From Janthinobacterium saanense (lineage in GTDB: Bacteria; Pseudomonadota; Gammaproteobacteria; Burkholderiales; Burkholderiaceae_D), in the NCBI RefSeq assembly GCF_014200675.1, contig NZ_JACHCI010000004.1, positions 248,001 through 312,000 of the forward strand: a stretch of 64,000 nt of DNA, read 5' to 3'. Position 1 is the stretch's first letter. Every line of letters begins with the position of its first letter. The notes under the pieces are model-generated. The model had not been told where the DNA came from and ran no database searches. It was given only the letters and a program-made list of their open reading frames with translations. Shown piece after piece: positions 37,711 to 46,638 of this stretch. The position numbers and the translations under genes are program-made.

Positions 37711-38229
37711 ATGCACATGGCCATACCGAATACCGTAGTCCAGGGCGAAGTCCGCATCGTTGAACGCTTGCGCGCCGTGCAGCTGCGGCCCACCAGCGCC
37801 CGCATCGGCATTTTACAATTATTGACTGGCGGTGGGCAGGCCAGCCTGAACGCAGAAGATGTTTACCAGCAGCTGCAAGATAGCGGCATTGCCGTCAGCC
37901 TGGGCACGATCTACCGCGTACTGAGGGAACTGGAGGCGGTGGGTTTGCTGTTGCGTGAGCGGGAAGATAGTGCGAGCGGCAACAAGGCGCGTTACTGGAT
38001 CAAGCCCGAGCATGCGGAAGAGGGCAGTTGCTATTTTGTTTGCCGCGTCTGCGAGCGCAAGGTGCTGGTGCAGGACGAGGCGCTGATGCAACAGTTGCGC
38101 CAGGTGGCGCAGGTCCATGGCATGCAGGCGGGCGGCAACCTGGTGTCCATGCAAATGCGCTGCAGCCATTGCAGTGATGTGGCGTCGGGAATCCGCCGGA
38201 CCGACAGGCTGGCTCGCAGCGTAGTTTAG
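37711..38229 (+). CDS. Fur-family transcriptional repressor
   Basis: 172 residues. The N-terminal winged helix (LRPTSARIGILQLLTG, VYQQLQDSGIAVSLGTIYRVLRELE) and the C-terminal dimer/metal domain fit the Fur family. Two Cys pairs, CRVC near residue 112 and CSHC near residue 150, would hold a structural zinc. GGGAGAATGAC precedes the ATG. At 172 residues it is longer than housekeeping Fur (about 145), and it sits in a siderophore region behind an ECF-type promoter, so it is probably a specialised paralogue rather than the main Fur. Confidence 0.9.
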   Translation: MHMAIPNTVVQGEVRIVERLRAVQLRPTSARIGILQLLTGGGQASLNAEDVYQQLQDSGIAVSLGTIYRVLRELEAVGLLLREREDSASGNKARYWIKPEHAEEGSCYFVCRVCERKVLVQDEALMQQLRQVAQVHGMQAGGNLVSMQMRCSHCSDVASGIRRTDRLARSVV

Positions 38230-38271
38230 GCGCTACAATAGGGGACACTCTTTACTTGTTACCAAGCCGAC

Positions 38272-39372
38272 ATGACCACTTCCACACCGAATATCGTTGT
38301 TACCCCGTCCGCTCATCCCTTGTCCGACGCCCAGCGCGCCGAGCGCATGACCAGCCCGGCTTTCGGCCGCATATTTACCGACCACATGGTGGTGATACCT
38401 TACCGCGACGGCAAGTGGCAGCAAGGCGAACTGAAGGCCTACGGCCCGCTGAGCCTGGACCCATCGGCTTCCTCGCTGCACTACGGCCAGGCCATCTTTG
38501 AAGGCTACAAGGCCTTTGCCCAGCCTGATGGCAGCATCAAGACTTTCCGTCCAGAACAAAATGCCGAGCGTTTCAACCGCAGCGCCGCGCGCCTGGCCAT
38601 GCCGGCGATTCCCGTGGAACTGTTCCTGGAAGCAGGCGACGCGCTGATTTCGCAAGACCGCAACTGGGTACCGAAAAACACCGGCGAGAGCCTGTACATG
38701 CGTCCGCTGATGATCGCTACCGACCCTTACCTGGGCGTGCGTCCATCGGATGAATACCTGTTCGTGCTGTTTGCTTCGCCAGCGGGCGCGTATTTCCCGA
38801 AAGGCGTGAAGCCGGTTACCGTGTGGATCAGCGAAGATTTCGTGCGCGCCGCACCTGGCGGCACCGGTGAAGCCAAGTGCGCGGGCAACTATGCGGCCAG
38901 CCTGATGGCGCAAGCGCAAGCGCAGGAAAAAGGCTGCGACCAGGTGGTATGGCTCGATGCCGTGCACCGCGAATTCATCGAAGAAATGGGCGGCATGAAC
39001 TTGTTCTTCGTCTACAAGGATGGCGACAAGATCACCGTGGCCACGCCGGAACTGACGGGCACCTTGTTGCCAGGCATCACCCGCCGTAGCTTGCTGGAAA
39101 TGGCGCGTGAACTCGGTTATGCAACGCAAGAACTGAAATTGTCGGTCCAGCAATGGCGCGACGATATCGCTTCGGGCCGCATGATCGAAGTGTTTGCCTG
39201 CGGCACGGCTGCCGTGATCACGCCGGTGGGTCTGGCCAAGGCCAATGGTTTTGAAATGACCATCAACAACAACGAAAACGGCGCCGTTACCCTGGCGCTG
39301 CGCGAAGCTTTGCTGGGTCTGCAACACGGCACGGCCGAAGACAAGCACGGCTGGATGCACAAGGTTTGCTGA
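38272..39372 (+). CDS. ilvE: Branched-chain amino-acid aminotransferase
   Basis: 366 residues, the length of the larger (type II) branch of branched-chain aminotransferases. It transfers amino groups between glutamate and the keto acids of Leu, Ile and Val with pyridoxal phosphate. Landmarks: LHYGQAIFEGYKAF and the substrate-binding YMRPLMIATDPYLGV; the PLP Lys is in GEAKCAGNYAAS near residue 202; EEMGGMNLFFVY and GTAAVITPVG close the site. TACAAT at 38234-38239 is a possible -10 box. A terminator follows. Confidence 0.95.
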   Translation: MTTSTPNIVVTPSAHPLSDAQRAERMTSPAFGRIFTDHMVVIPYRDGKWQQGELKAYGPLSLDPSASSLHYGQAIFEGYKAFAQPDGSIKTFRPEQNAERFNRSAARLAMPAIPVELFLEAGDALISQDRNWVPKNTGESLYMRPLMIATDPYLGVRPSDEYLFVLFASPAGAYFPKGVKPVTVWISEDFVRAAPGGTGEAKCAGNYAASLMAQAQAQEKGCDQVVWLDAVHREFIEEMGGMNLFFVYKDGDKITVATPELTGTLLPGITRRSLLEMARELGYATQELKLSVQQWRDDIASGRMIEVFACGTAAVITPVGLAKANGFEMTINNNENGAVTLALREALLGLQHGTAEDKHGWMHKVC

Positions 39373-39394
39373 AGTGAAATGATGTGAGCCACCG

Positions 39395-39421
39395 CGCCGG
39401 CACTGTCTTGCCGGCGTTTTT
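39395..39421 (+). terminator. Terminator of ilvE
   Basis: CGCCGGCA (39395-39402)/TGCCGGCG (39409-39416) followed by five T. Confidence 0.85.
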
Positions 39422-39441
39422 ACTTTGAGAGAGGAAAACCC

Positions 39442-40185
39442 ATGCGCCTGCTCCTGTCCCTGCTGTCCGCTGCTGTAGTGAGCTTACCTTTGCTGAGTTT
39501 GCCCGCCACCGCCTTTGCCGCCGCGCCCGATGCTGCCGTGCAAGGCGCCACCTGCAGCGTGCCGCGCAATGTCAGTTATTACGATTACGACGTAAAACCG
39601 TCGGACGAGAAAAACACTTGCTACAAGAAAAGCACGAATGTGCCCACCGATTCCTTTGTGCTGGCGCTGTCCTGGTCGCCCGGCTTTTGCGACAGCCAGC
39701 GCCGGCGTGGCGAAATCTCGAAAAAGGCTGCCTTTCAGTGTTCGGAAAGCAATCATTTCGGCTGGATTGTGCATGGCTTGTGGGCCCAGTCCGATAATCC
39801 CGCTAGTTGCGAAGATATTTCCGTGACGCCGCCACGCAAGACGGATCTGCATCCGCGCTATTGCAAGGGCGATTTGCCAAAATTGTCGCCAGCGGAAATT
39901 CTGCCCTATATGTGCATGCAACCGGGCGAAGCCTTGCTGCAAGGCGAATGGGAAAAGCATGGCGCTTGCGATTTCGATACGGCCAAGGAATATTTTGAAA
40001 AAGAGCGCGAGCTGTACCAGGCCTTGAAATTGCCGGCCACCAGCCTGCCCAAGAATCAGTTGTTCCAGTGGATGAAACAGCATAATCCGCAACTGAAAGG
40101 CCGCTGGCTCGGTTATGAAAAGCACTCGGGCGAATTGCGCATCTGCTACTCGAAAGACTACAAGGTCATCGACTGCAAGCAGTAA
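39442..40185 (+). CDS. Ribonuclease T2 family protein (RNase I-like)
   Basis: 247 residues with a signal peptide (to about residue 26, ATAFAA), so periplasmic or secreted. Both catalytic segments of the T2 family are intact: GWIVHGLWAQ with the first His, and GEWEKHGACD with Glu, Lys and His. It would cleave RNA to 2',3'-cyclic products. Eight or more Cys allow several disulfides. AGAGAGGAAAACCC precedes the start. It is transcribed separately from ilvE. Confidence 0.94.
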   Translation: MRLLLSLLSAAVVSLPLLSLPATAFAAAPDAAVQGATCSVPRNVSYYDYDVKPSDEKNTCYKKSTNVPTDSFVLALSWSPGFCDSQRRRGEISKKAAFQCSESNHFGWIVHGLWAQSDNPASCEDISVTPPRKTDLHPRYCKGDLPKLSPAEILPYMCMQPGEALLQGEWEKHGACDFDTAKEYFEKERELYQALKLPATSLPKNQLFQWMKQHNPQLKGRWLGYEKHSGELRICYSKDYKVIDCKQ

Positions 40186-40376
40186 TGTTATGAATACGCC
40201 TATTTGTTGATATTTAGTCTTGTTGATCAGGTAATTGGCCATGCATTATTTGGTTGCCTGCTCGGCAGGCCAGTGCTATCCGTGATACTCTAGCGCCTGC
40301 AGTAAAACAATAAGATGCTCACCGTCAACGGCGGCTTTTTGGCGATGCGGCATGGTCTTTCGTATCGGATAGAAGA
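40186..40376 (+). other. Spacer before the MFS gene
   Basis: Contains a small GCCTGC/GCAGGC stem near 40256-40271. No further signal was recognised. Confidence 0.3.
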
Positions 40377-41783
40377 ATGTTCAAGCAGCAAACGCAGCCC
40401 ATCCTGGTAGGGGAAGAGGGCTTGCCGCCCAATGCACGCATCTGGGCCATGTTCGCACTGGCCCTCGGCGTCGGTATGGCCTCGCTCGATACCGCCATCG
40501 CCAATACCGCCTTGCCGGCTATCGCCAGCGAGCTGCACACCACGCCAGCGGCCTCCGTCTGGATCGTCAATGTCTATCAGCTGGCCATGGTCGCCACCTT
40601 GCTGCCGCTGTCGGCGCTCGGTGAAATCGTCGGCTATCGCCGCGTGTCGATTGCCGGCCTGTGCCTGTTTACCATCGCCTCACTCGCTTGCGCCATGGCC
40701 TGGTCCTTGCCCTCGCTGGTGGTTGCGCGATTTTTCCAGGGCGTAGGCGCCAGCGCCGTGATGGGCGTCAATACGGCGCTATTGCGCGCCATCTATCCCA
40801 AGCATTTGCTGGGCCGGGCATTCGGCAATAATTCCCTGGTGGTGGCGGTAGCGTTCGCCGTCGGCCCCACGGCGGCCTCGCTGATCCTGGCCACGTCTTC
40901 CTGGCCATGGCTGTTCGCCATCAATGTGCCGCTGGGCGTGATCGGCTTTTTCCTGGCGCGCCGTTTCTTGCCAGCTACCAAGTTGTCCGGACATACCCTG
41001 GATACCCGCACGGCGCTGTACAACGTGGGTGCGTTTGGCTTGCTGATTTTGCTGTTTGGCGACGCCGCCCATCATGAAGCGCTTTCCACCTTGCTGCCGG
41101 AAGTGGTGGCGGTGGTGATTTTCTTTGTCTTGCTGCTGCGCCGCCAGGCCGGGCATCAGGCACCGATGTTTCCTATCGACCTGTTTCGCCGCCCGCTGTT
41201 TTTACTGTCATCCCTGACAGCGATCTGTACCTTTGCCGCGCAAGGCCTGGCGTTTGTGTCGCTGCCGTTTTATTTTGAAGTCACCCTGGGCCGCTCGCCG
41301 GTCGAGACGGGCTTTTTGATGACGCCGTGGGCGTTGCTGGTGGCCGTCATGGCGCCGGTTGCCGGCCGCCTCAGTGACCGTTATTCGCCGGGCGTGCTGG
41401 GCGGCATCGGCCTGGCGGCCCTCGCTTCCGGTTTGCTGACCTTGATCTGGATACCGGCGCACCCGAGCGCGTTCGATATCGGCTGGCGCATGGCGCTGTG
41501 CGGCGTCGGCTTCGGTTTCTTCCAGGCGCCTAACCTGAAAGCCATCATGGGCAGCGCGCCGCCGGAACGCAGCGGCGGCGCCAGCGGCGTGGTCGCCACC
41601 TCGCGCCTGATCGGCCAGGCCAGCGGCGCGGCGCTGGTAGCGTATTGCTTCACGGTTTCCGCCACCCGTGGCACGACGTATGCGCTGTGCCTGGCGGCCG
41701 GTTTTGCCGCCATGGCCAGCATCGCCAGTTTTTCACGCCTGGTGGTAACGCAGGCTAGCGGGCTCAATGGCAAGCACGGCTGA
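40377..41783 (+). CDS. MFS drug-efflux transporter, DHA2 type
   Basis: 468 residues and about 14 membrane helices. The opening LALGVGMASLDTAIANTALPAIASEL carries the motif D1 (LDxTIVNxALP) of the 14-helix DHA2 exporters; GEIVGYRRV is motif A between helices 2 and 3; VVARFFQGVGASAVM follows. It is a probable proton-driven exporter of toxic compounds; the substrate is unknown. No regulator is adjacent on the same strand. It is convergent with the acyl-CoA synthetase gene, 13 bases apart. Confidence 0.9.
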   Translation: MFKQQTQPILVGEEGLPPNARIWAMFALALGVGMASLDTAIANTALPAIASELHTTPAASVWIVNVYQLAMVATLLPLSALGEIVGYRRVSIAGLCLFTIASLACAMAWSLPSLVVARFFQGVGASAVMGVNTALLRAIYPKHLLGRAFGNNSLVVAVAFAVGPTAASLILATSSWPWLFAINVPLGVIGFFLARRFLPATKLSGHTLDTRTALYNVGAFGLLILLFGDAAHHEALSTLLPEVVAVVIFFVLLLRRQAGHQAPMFPIDLFRRPLFLLSSLTAICTFAAQGLAFVSLPFYFEVTLGRSPVETGFLMTPWALLVAVMAPVAGRLSDRYSPGVLGGIGLAALASGLLTLIWIPAHPSAFDIGWRMALCGVGFGFFQAPNLKAIMGSAPPERSGGASGVVATSRLIGQASGAALVAYCFTVSATRGTTYALCLAAGFAAMASIASFSRLVVTQASGLNGKHG

Positions 41784-41796
41784 TTTGTAGCGTGCT

Positions 41797-43431
41797 TCAG
41801 ACGTCGATGGCCTTGTCCGACTGCATGCGTTTGCGCAGTTCGAATTTCTGAATCTTGCCAGTCGAGGTGCGGGGCAGGGGGCCGAAATAAATCGCTTTCG
41901 GCACCTTGAAGCTGGCCAGATTGGTCTTGCAAAAGGCGATCAGTTCGGCTTCCGTGACGGTGGCGTCTTCGCGTAGTTCCACGAAGGCGCACGGCGTTTC
42001 ACCCCATTTTTCGTCGGGCTGGGCGATCACGGCGGCGGCCAGCACTTGCGGGTGGTGGTAGAGCGCGTCTTCCACTTCCACGCTTGAAATGTTTTCGCCG
42101 CCCGAGATGATGATGTCCTTGCTGCGGTCTTTCAGTTTCAGATAGCCGTCCGGATACATCACGCCCAGGTCGCCCGTGTGGAACCAGCCGCCGGCAAACG
42201 CTTCCTGCGTCGCCTTTTCATTCTTCAGATAACCTTTCATGCAGATATTGCCACGGAACATGATCTCGCCGATCTGCTCGCCGTTGGCCGCCACCGGCTG
42301 CATGGTGTCCGGGTCCAGTACGGCGACGGCGCTTTGCAAATGGTAGCGCACGCCCTGGCGCGATTTCAGCACGGCCCGTTCTTCCTGCGACAGCGCGGCC
42401 CACTCATCTTGCTCGGCGCAGATGGCGGCCGGGCCATACACTTCCGTCAAGCCATAGGAATGGATCAGATCAAAACCCATGGCGTCGATCTTGGCCAGCA
42501 TGGCGGCCGGTGGCGGGGCGCCCGCGACCATGCCGCGCACGGTCCAGGTGATGCCTGCGCGCCAGTTGGCGGGCGCGTTGGCCAGTGCCGCATGCACGAT
42601 GGGCGCCGCGCAATAATGGGTGATGTGCAGCTCGCGCATCAGGTCGAACACCAGTTTCGGTTCGAACTTGCGCAGGCACACGTTCACGCCGGCGCGCGCG
42701 GCTATGCTCCACGGAAAGCACCAGCCGTTGCAGTGGAACATGGGCAAGGTCCACAGGTAGACGGCGTGCTTGGGCATATCCCATTCCAGCAGATTCGACA
42801 GCGCGTTCAGGGCCGCGCCCCGGTGGTGATATACCACGCCTTTCGGGTCGCCGGTGGTGCCCGAGGTGTAGTTGAGGGCAATCGCATCCCATTCATCGGC
42901 AGGCGGCTGCCAGGCGTAGTCCGGGTCGCCGCTGGCCAGCAGGCTTTCGTAGTCGATTTCGGCAAAGGCATCGACTTGCGGCCCCAGCAGATCATTGACC
43001 TGGATCACGCGCAAGCCGGGAATCTGCGCCGCCATCTGGCGCGCCAGCTCCGCAAATTCAGTATCGGCCAGCAAGACTTTCGCCTCGCCATGGCGCAGCA
43101 TGAATACCAGCGAGGCCAGGTCCAGGCGGATATTCAAGGCATTGAGCACGGCGCCCGCCATCGGCACGCCAAAGCTGGCCTCCACCATGGCTGGCGTGTT
43201 CGGCAGCATGGCGGCCACCACATCGCCTTTGCCCAGACCCAGCTTGATCAGGCTTGAGGCCAGGCGGCGCGTGCGTTCATAGGTGACGGCCCAGTTCTGG
43301 CGCAACTCGCCATGGGCAATCGCCAGGCGCTTGCCATATACTTCGGCTGCCCTGGCAATATAGTCGAGCGGGGTGAGGGCGGCGTAATTGGCGCTGTTTT
43401 TGCCCAGGCCGGTATTGAAATCGGTGCTCAT
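41797..43431 (-). CDS. AMP-dependent acyl-CoA synthetase
   Basis: 544 residues. It activates a carboxylic acid to its acyl-CoA through an acyl-AMP. The AMP-binding P-loop LNYTSGTTGDPKGVVYHH is near residue 185, the MFHCNGWCFPW segment near 231 is typical of the medium-chain fatty acid/AlkK-like branch, SYGLTEVYGP near 325 and GWFHTGDLGV near 416 are the A5/A7 motifs, and the C-terminal lysine is in RTSTGKIQKFELR. The substrate is probably a medium- or long-chain acid. The gene is divergent from a Crp/Fnr regulator. Confidence 0.93.
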   Translation of the reverse strand: MSTDFNTGLGKNSANYAALTPLDYIARAAEVYGKRLAIAHGELRQNWAVTYERTRRLASSLIKLGLGKGDVVAAMLPNTPAMVEASFGVPMAGAVLNALNIRLDLASLVFMLRHGEAKVLLADTEFAELARQMAAQIPGLRVIQVNDLLGPQVDAFAEIDYESLLASGDPDYAWQPPADEWDAIALNYTSGTTGDPKGVVYHHRGAALNALSNLLEWDMPKHAVYLWTLPMFHCNGWCFPWSIAARAGVNVCLRKFEPKLVFDLMRELHITHYCAAPIVHAALANAPANWRAGITWTVRGMVAGAPPPAAMLAKIDAMGFDLIHSYGLTEVYGPAAICAEQDEWAALSQEERAVLKSRQGVRYHLQSAVAVLDPDTMQPVAANGEQIGEIMFRGNICMKGYLKNEKATQEAFAGGWFHTGDLGVMYPDGYLKLKDRSKDIIISGGENISSVEVEDALYHHPQVLAAAVIAQPDEKWGETPCAFVELREDATVTEAELIAFCKTNLASFKVPKAIYFGPLPRTSTGKIQKFELRKRMQSDKAIDV

Positions 43432-43550
43432 GGTTGTCTCCTGAAGATGCGTGGCGCCCTGTCGGGTGATGTTTTTAAGTTAGCATAGCATCGGTGGTGA
43501 TATTTCACTGTCATCCTGGTGACAACTGAGTGCAACAATGCAAGGATGGA

Positions 43551-44264
43551 ATGAACCTTAGGGATTTACCCCGCGACCTGCCCTGCGATATTGGTATGGC
43601 ATTGCTGGAACACGCTTGGTTCCTGGCGCTGGATCCTGCGCACCAGGCCCTGCTGCGTGCAGGCGCCAGCGTGTGCGCTTACGAAGCAGGCGCCTGCATT
43701 GCCCCGCGCGGCGAACCCAGCCTGCACTGGTTTGGCGTGCATACCGGCTTGATCAAGCTGGCCGTGTATGACGCCGAGGGCCGTGGCGCTACTTTTTCAG
43801 GCGTGCCGGCCGGCGGCTGGTTCGGCGAAGGCAGCGTCATCAAGCGCGAATTGCGCCGCTACGACGTGGTGGCCGTGCGCGCGTCCAGCCTGATCCTCGT
43901 ACCCGTCGAGCTGTTCCACCGTTTGCTGGCTGAAAGCCTGTCTTTCAATGCTTTCGTGATACGCCAGCTCAACGAGCGCATGGGGCAATTCATCGCCACC
44001 ATCCAGAACCAGCGCCTGCTGGCCGTCGATGCGCAAGTGGCGCAGGCGATCGCGCAGTTATTCCACCCGATGCTATATCCGCGCACCTCGCACGTGCTTG
44101 CGCTGTCGCAGGAAGAAATCGGCATGCTGAGCGGCATTTCGCGCCAGCGCGTCAACCTGGCGCTGGGCCGCCTGGCCGAATTGAATTTGATCAGCATTGC
44201 CTATCAGGCCATCCGCGTGGTGGACCTGGACGGCTTGCGCCGGTATGGCGTGGCGTCGCTGTGA
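43551..44264 (+). CDS. Crp/Fnr-family transcriptional regulator
   Basis: 237 residues from the ATG at 43551; AAGGATGG lies just before it, so the GTG seven codons upstream is less likely. The cyclic-nucleotide-binding-like beta roll covers about residues 25-135 (GVPAGGWFGEGSVIKRE), and the helix-turn-helix is LSQEEIGMLSGISRQRVNLA, then LGRLAELNLI. There is no Cys cluster for an Fe-S centre, so it is not a true FNR. It is divergent from the acyl-CoA synthetase gene, about 120 bases apart, and may control it. Confidence 0.9.
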   Translation: MNLRDLPRDLPCDIGMALLEHAWFLALDPAHQALLRAGASVCAYEAGACIAPRGEPSLHWFGVHTGLIKLAVYDAEGRGATFSGVPAGGWFGEGSVIKRELRRYDVVAVRASSLILVPVELFHRLLAESLSFNAFVIRQLNERMGQFIATIQNQRLLAVDAQVAQAIAQLFHPMLYPRTSHVLALSQEEIGMLSGISRQRVNLALGRLAELNLISIAYQAIRVVDLDGLRRYGVASL

Positions 44265-44325
44265 TGACAGACTGCCCACGCCAGCCATGGCATGCTGATG
44301 CCTGGCGCTTTTCATACTGACCACG

Positions 44326-44925
44326 ATGGCCCTCGTTTCCGATCATCCTCTGTATCTGCTGGGTCTGCGTTTTCCCTTGAAGCTGCGCGTGAGCGTGCGC
44401 CAGGGCTACGTGACCTTGCACAATGAAATCGCCACCAAAAAACTGGGCAGTGGCGACAGTTTTGTCGTGCCGGCCTTTTTGCGTTTTGCCTGCGACGTGA
44501 TGCCGGGCCGGGGCAAGCCGGCCGTGTTCACCCTGGCGCTGGAGCACGACGACACGGAGGCGGCGGGCGGCGGCAAGCGCTGGAGCCGCGCGCTGGCGCA
44601 GCACATCTTTCATTCGCCGCAAGGCCAGTGGACGGCAGCCCGCCTGGCGGCGCTATGGCAAGTGACGCCGCACAAGGCGCGGGCGCGGCTGTTTGCCGAA
44701 GGCGAAGCCTTGCTGAGCCTGGTGCGCGAGCAGCGTCTGGCGCATGCCTTGCATACTGCCGCGCAAGCCGATGGCGATGATGAACGGGGCCTGGCCGAAG
44801 TGGCGGCCGGTTCCGGTTTTGCTTCGGTGCCCGCTTTTTGCGATGCCTGTGTCGATGTGGCGGGCGTGCGCCCGGCCCTGTTCCTGCGCGGGCAGGGCGG
44901 CGCCGGGCCGGAGTCCGCGTTATAA
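44326..44925 (+). CDS. AraC-type HTH protein
   Basis: 199 residues. The first 90 look like a small sensor part. From about residue 100 the segment WTAARLAALWQVTPHKARARL and, later, LAEVAAGSGFASVPAFCDAC with GVRPALF fit the two helix-turn-helix units of AraC regulators. No ligand is evident. It lies 7 bases upstream of the DUF2946 gene and may be the regulator of the copper cluster; this is positional inference. Confidence 0.7.
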   Translation: MALVSDHPLYLLGLRFPLKLRVSVRQGYVTLHNEIATKKLGSGDSFVVPAFLRFACDVMPGRGKPAVFTLALEHDDTEAAGGGKRWSRALAQHIFHSPQGQWTAARLAALWQVTPHKARARLFAEGEALLSLVREQRLAHALHTAAQADGDDERGLAEVAAGSGFASVPAFCDACVDVAGVRPALFLRGQGGAGPESAL

Positions 44926-44932
44926 TCGGGCC

Positions 44933-45343
44933 ATGGGATATTTCATGACACACACAGCGGCGCGCAAGCGCTGGCAATGGTGGTTCGCCTGCCTGGCGAT
45001 ACTGCTCAATGTGCTGTCGCCGTCACTATCGTATGCCGTTGCTGCGCAGCACGCGAATATGAACGCAGCCGCCATCGAAATCTGCTCGGCCAGCGGCGTC
45101 GTCTACACGCAGGCGGACCTGGCGCCCAAGAGCAAATCCACCACGGATTCCGTGCTGCACCATATCCAGCATTGCCCATTCTGCATGAGTCATGCGGGCA
45201 GTTTTGGCTTGCCGCCGCCCTCATCATCGCCGTTGGCCCTGATCACGGGGCACGACCAGTATCCGCCGCTGTTCTACCAGGCGCCCCAGCCCCAGTTTGT
45301 CTGGATGGGCGCCCAGCCGCGCGGACCGCCACAGCTTTCCTGA
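44933..45343 (+). CDS. DUF2946 family protein
   Basis: 136 residues. One hydrophobic segment (residues 17-35, WWFACLAILLNVLSPSLSYA) acts as signal or anchor. The conserved HCPFCMSHAG near residue 80 is the DUF2946 hallmark and could bind a metal through its Cys and His. A second ATG four codons in is an alternative start. The family is often found beside copper and oxidase-assembly genes, as here, which suggests a role in copper handling; no function is proven. Confidence 0.82.
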   Translation: MGYFMTHTAARKRWQWWFACLAILLNVLSPSLSYAVAAQHANMNAAAIEICSASGVVYTQADLAPKSKSTTDSVLHHIQHCPFCMSHAGSFGLPPPSSSPLALITGHDQYPPLFYQAPQPQFVWMGAQPRGPPQLS

Positions 45344-45413
45344 GCATACTGTTTCCTCTGCCGCTACGGTGGCTTCCTTACGTGTTTTACTACGCCCATT
45401 GGGCCTGCATACC

Positions 45414-46010
45414 ATGAAACGTCGTCTTTTCCTTCTCGCCGGTACGGCGGGATTGCTGACGCTCGCCGCCTGCGAGCAAGAACCTAAACCCCATTACAAC
45501 GGCCTCGACCTGACCGGTGGCGATTACAAGCCCGACTTCAAGCTCAGCGGCCCGGACGGCCGCGTCTACACCCTGGCCGACTTCAAGGGCAAGTACGTGA
45601 TGGTCTTCTTTGGCTTTACGCAATGCCCGGACGTGTGCCCGACGGCCTTGTCGCGCGCCGTGGAAATTCGCCAGAAGCTGGGCGCCGACGGCGACAAACT
45701 GCAAGTCATCTTCATCAGCATCGACCCTGAGCGCGACACGCCGGCCTTGCTCGGTGAATACATGCGCGCCTTCGACCCCAGCTTCCTGGGTTTACGCACG
45801 GACCCGCAAAACACGGCCCAGACCGCATTTAATTACAAGGTGTTTTACCGCCGCGTGCCTAGCGGCAGTTCCTACACCATGGATCACACGGCCATCAGCT
45901 ATGTGCTCGACCCGGAGGGCCGCATGCGTTTGGGCCTGAAGCACACACTGACGGGCGACGAGTGCGTGCAGGACATCAAGACCCTGATGAAATCGAAATA
46001 CACTTTATAA
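45414..46010 (+). CDS. SCO1/SenC-family copper chaperone
   Basis: 198 residues. A lipoprotein signal (LTLAAC, Cys near residue 19) suggests a membrane-anchored periplasmic protein. The thioredoxin-like fold carries the copper ligands CPDVC near residue 66 and the His of MDHTAISYVLDPEG near residue 154. SCO proteins help load or reduce the CuA centre of cytochrome c oxidase. The start was chosen at 45414 because it places the lipobox correctly. It lies 20 bases before the PCuAC gene. Confidence 0.94.
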   Translation: MKRRLFLLAGTAGLLTLAACEQEPKPHYNGLDLTGGDYKPDFKLSGPDGRVYTLADFKGKYVMVFFGFTQCPDVCPTALSRAVEIRQKLGADGDKLQVIFISIDPERDTPALLGEYMRAFDPSFLGLRTDPQNTAQTAFNYKVFYRRVPSGSSYTMDHTAISYVLDPEGRMRLGLKHTLTGDECVQDIKTLMKSKYTL

Positions 46011-46030
46011 ACACACTCAAAGGATTGATC

Positions 46031-46486
46031 ATGACCCATCTGAAAACCCTGCTGGCAACCGCCCTGACCGTATTGTCCTTTTCCGCCATCGCGCAAAACA
46101 CCGTGAAAGTGACGGACGCCTGGGTACGCGCCACCGTGCCGCAGCAAAAGGCCACGGGCGCCTTCATGCAAATTACCGCGCCGAAAAACATGCGCTTGCT
46201 GGAAGTGCGTTCCACTGTCGCTGGCGTGGCGGAAATCCATGAAATGAGCACCGTCGACAATATGATGCGCATGCGCCAGGTCAAGGAAGTGCCGCTGCCG
46301 GCCGGCAAGGCGGTGGAATTGCAACCTGGCGGCTACCACGTGATGCTGCTGCAATTGAAAAACCAGGTCAAGGTAGGCGACAAGATCCCGCTGACCCTGG
46401 TGGTGGAAGGCGAGGACAAGCACCGTGAAACCATCGAAGTGACGGCCGTGGCCCGTCCGCTGGGTGGCGCGGCGATGTCGCACTGA
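46031..46486 (+). CDS. PCuAC periplasmic copper chaperone
   Basis: 151 residues with a signal peptide (to SAIA-Q). The PCuAC copper motif is visible: EIHEMSTVDNMMRM, then the loop to GGYHVMLLQL, giving the His/Met ligands of the H-M...H-M pattern. It passes Cu(I) to cytochrome oxidase together with SCO1. A His/Met-poor C-terminus lacks the extra metal-binding tail of some homologues. DUF2946, SCO1 and PCuAC form one transcription unit. Confidence 0.93.
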   Translation: MTHLKTLLATALTVLSFSAIAQNTVKVTDAWVRATVPQQKATGAFMQITAPKNMRLLEVRSTVAGVAEIHEMSTVDNMMRMRQVKEVPLPAGKAVELQPGGYHVMLLQLKNQVKVGDKIPLTLVVEGEDKHRETIEVTAVARPLGGAAMSH

Positions 46487-46638
46487 TCGAAGGCTGATGC
46501 TTGTCTAAAAGTGATTGTGGGCTGATGGCAGGATACTGCTGCCAGCCCGCTGCACGTTTTCTGCAGTTAATCTACGTAAATAAAGTCGAAAATAATCTTC
46601 CGCGGCAACCCCACTCCCTTGGCTATTTCGCGTTTTTT

